From NCBI GenBank assembly GCA_910586095.1, contig CAJUHQ010000060.1, positions 1-21,651 of the forward strand: DNA of 21,651 nt, read 5' to 3'. The translations under genes and the position numbers were made by a program. The stretch comes from an uncultured Lachnospiraceae bacterium (GTDB taxonomy: Bacteria > Bacillota > Clostridia > Lachnospirales > Lachnospiraceae). Below the pieces are notes generated by a model. That model had not been told where the DNA came from. It worked only from the letters and a program-made list of their open reading frames with translations, and ran no database searches. Positions 21,076-21,651 of this stretch are shown one piece after another. Position 1 is the stretch's first letter; every line of letters begins with the position of its first letter.

Positions 21076-21087
21076 AAATACCTCCCC

Positions 21088-21651
21088 TTACACTGCCTTA
21101 AATTGTTCTCTTGATAATGGACCACATTTCTTGTCTACTGACAATCCTAATCGCTGTTGTGCTAAGGCTAATGCCTTGTCGGATGATTGGCCCCACTTTC
21201 CATCAATCTGTGATGCATCTGGCTTTCCTTTTTCGTCCAAAAATAGCCCGAATCTCCACAAGTGCCACTGTACCCATTTGACATCATCACCATATAAAAG
21301 AGTACGACCAGGCTGATAGAAGATCGTTCTGGTTGGTTCTATGTATGGATTATCAGATGCCTTGATATAAGTAGGATCTTTTGATACCTGTTCAGCAGGT
21401 GGAACTGATACTACAGGACAAAGATTGATATAGACCTGATTCATATCCAAATCTTTTGAGCTCACTCCATAGAAAGCTCCTTTTCCTGTTGAACTATGCT
21501 GCCACAAATAAGGACTTTTGTGTTTTCCACTGTTGGCATAGCTACCTTTAGTAGCAGAATACTTTGCAAACCAGAGAGGATACTTTTGAATGAGCGTAGG
21601 CAAGAACTTTTTAGACTGTATATAGTCTTGATTAGAATAAATTCCTGCCTC
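21088..21651 (-). CDS. Endolysin: GH25-type lysozyme with peptidoglycan-binding domain (5' end cut by window edge)
   Basis: The last 187 residues of a cell-wall hydrolase; the reading frame is open to the right edge. Visible: the end of a GH25 muramidase barrel (EAGIYSNQDYIQ, then LIQKYPLWFAKYS, and SPYLWQHSSTGKGAFYGVSS followed by KDLDMNQVY, the family's 'lWQYss-G-v-G-DlN' ending), a Pro/Ser linker, and a C-terminal peptidoglycan-binding type 1 domain (about 120-187: LLYGDDVKWVQWHLWRFGLF, DGKWGQSSDKALALAQQRLG). The catalytic Asp/Glu lie in the missing part. It degrades the Gram-positive cell wall at lysis; the holin-like gene follows by 12 bp. Confidence 0.92.
   Translation of the reverse strand, partial: EAGIYSNQDYIQSKKFLPTLIQKYPLWFAKYSATKGSYANSGKHKSPYLWQHSSTGKGAFYGVSSKDLDMNQVYINLCPVVSVPPAEQVSKDPTYIKASDNPYIEPTRTIFYQPGRTLLYGDDVKWVQWHLWRFGLFLDEKGKPDASQIDGKWGQSSDKALALAQQRLGLSVDKKCGPLSREQFKAV

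Overview
The window is the late (structural) half of a Mu-like, contractile-tailed prophage or phage of a low-GC Gram-positive host, most likely a Clostridia/Lachnospiraceae-type Firmicute. The host call rests on AT-rich sequence, strong GGAGG-type ribosome binding sites, Mu-family head and tail proteins in their Firmicute forms, and a GH25-type lysozyme with a peptidoglycan-binding tail. No integrase, transposase, repressor or host gene is visible, so the ends of the element lie outside the window.

Almost everything is on the minus strand and is read from right to left as one tightly packed, translationally coupled series. From the right edge it runs: endolysin (cut by the edge), holin-like membrane protein, DUF2730-like membrane/coiled-coil protein, small winged-helix-like protein, gp27-like (DUF3486) small terminase, large terminase (broken by a -1 frameshift), DUF935 portal, Mu F-like minor head protein, Mu I-like protease with a nested scaffold start, decoration protein, major capsid (Mu T-like), DUF1320 (gp36), gpG-like protein, DUF1834 (gp37), a small gp38-position protein, tail sheath, tail tube, tail assembly chaperone with a programmed -1 frameshift, tape measure, then the baseplate set (gp43-position protein, gpD/gp44-like hub, small gpV-position protein, gpW/DUF2634-like, baseplate J, DUF2313), two short tail-fibre-type proteins and the start of a DNA adenine methylase cut by the left edge.

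The most unusual element is one gene on the opposite strand. A plus-strand open reading frame for an 81-residue membrane-anchored protein (8507-8752) sits between the tail chaperone and tape measure genes. It has its own extended -10 promoter and its own rho-independent terminator, which is the architecture of a phage moron. Its promoter spacer carries the tape-measure Shine-Dalgarno on the other strand, and its terminator T-tract is also the 3' end of the chaperone frameshift extension.

Other points of interest are: a disrupted large terminase whose nuclease acidic residues are split between two frames; a canonical AAATTTC slip site in the chaperone gene; an internal ribosome binding site for the capsid scaffold; a 29-bp near-perfect palindrome upstream of the protease gene, at the place where gene G sits in phage Mu; twin hairpins between the W-like and J-like baseplate genes; and a tandem 77-residue-period duplication inside the tape measure protein.
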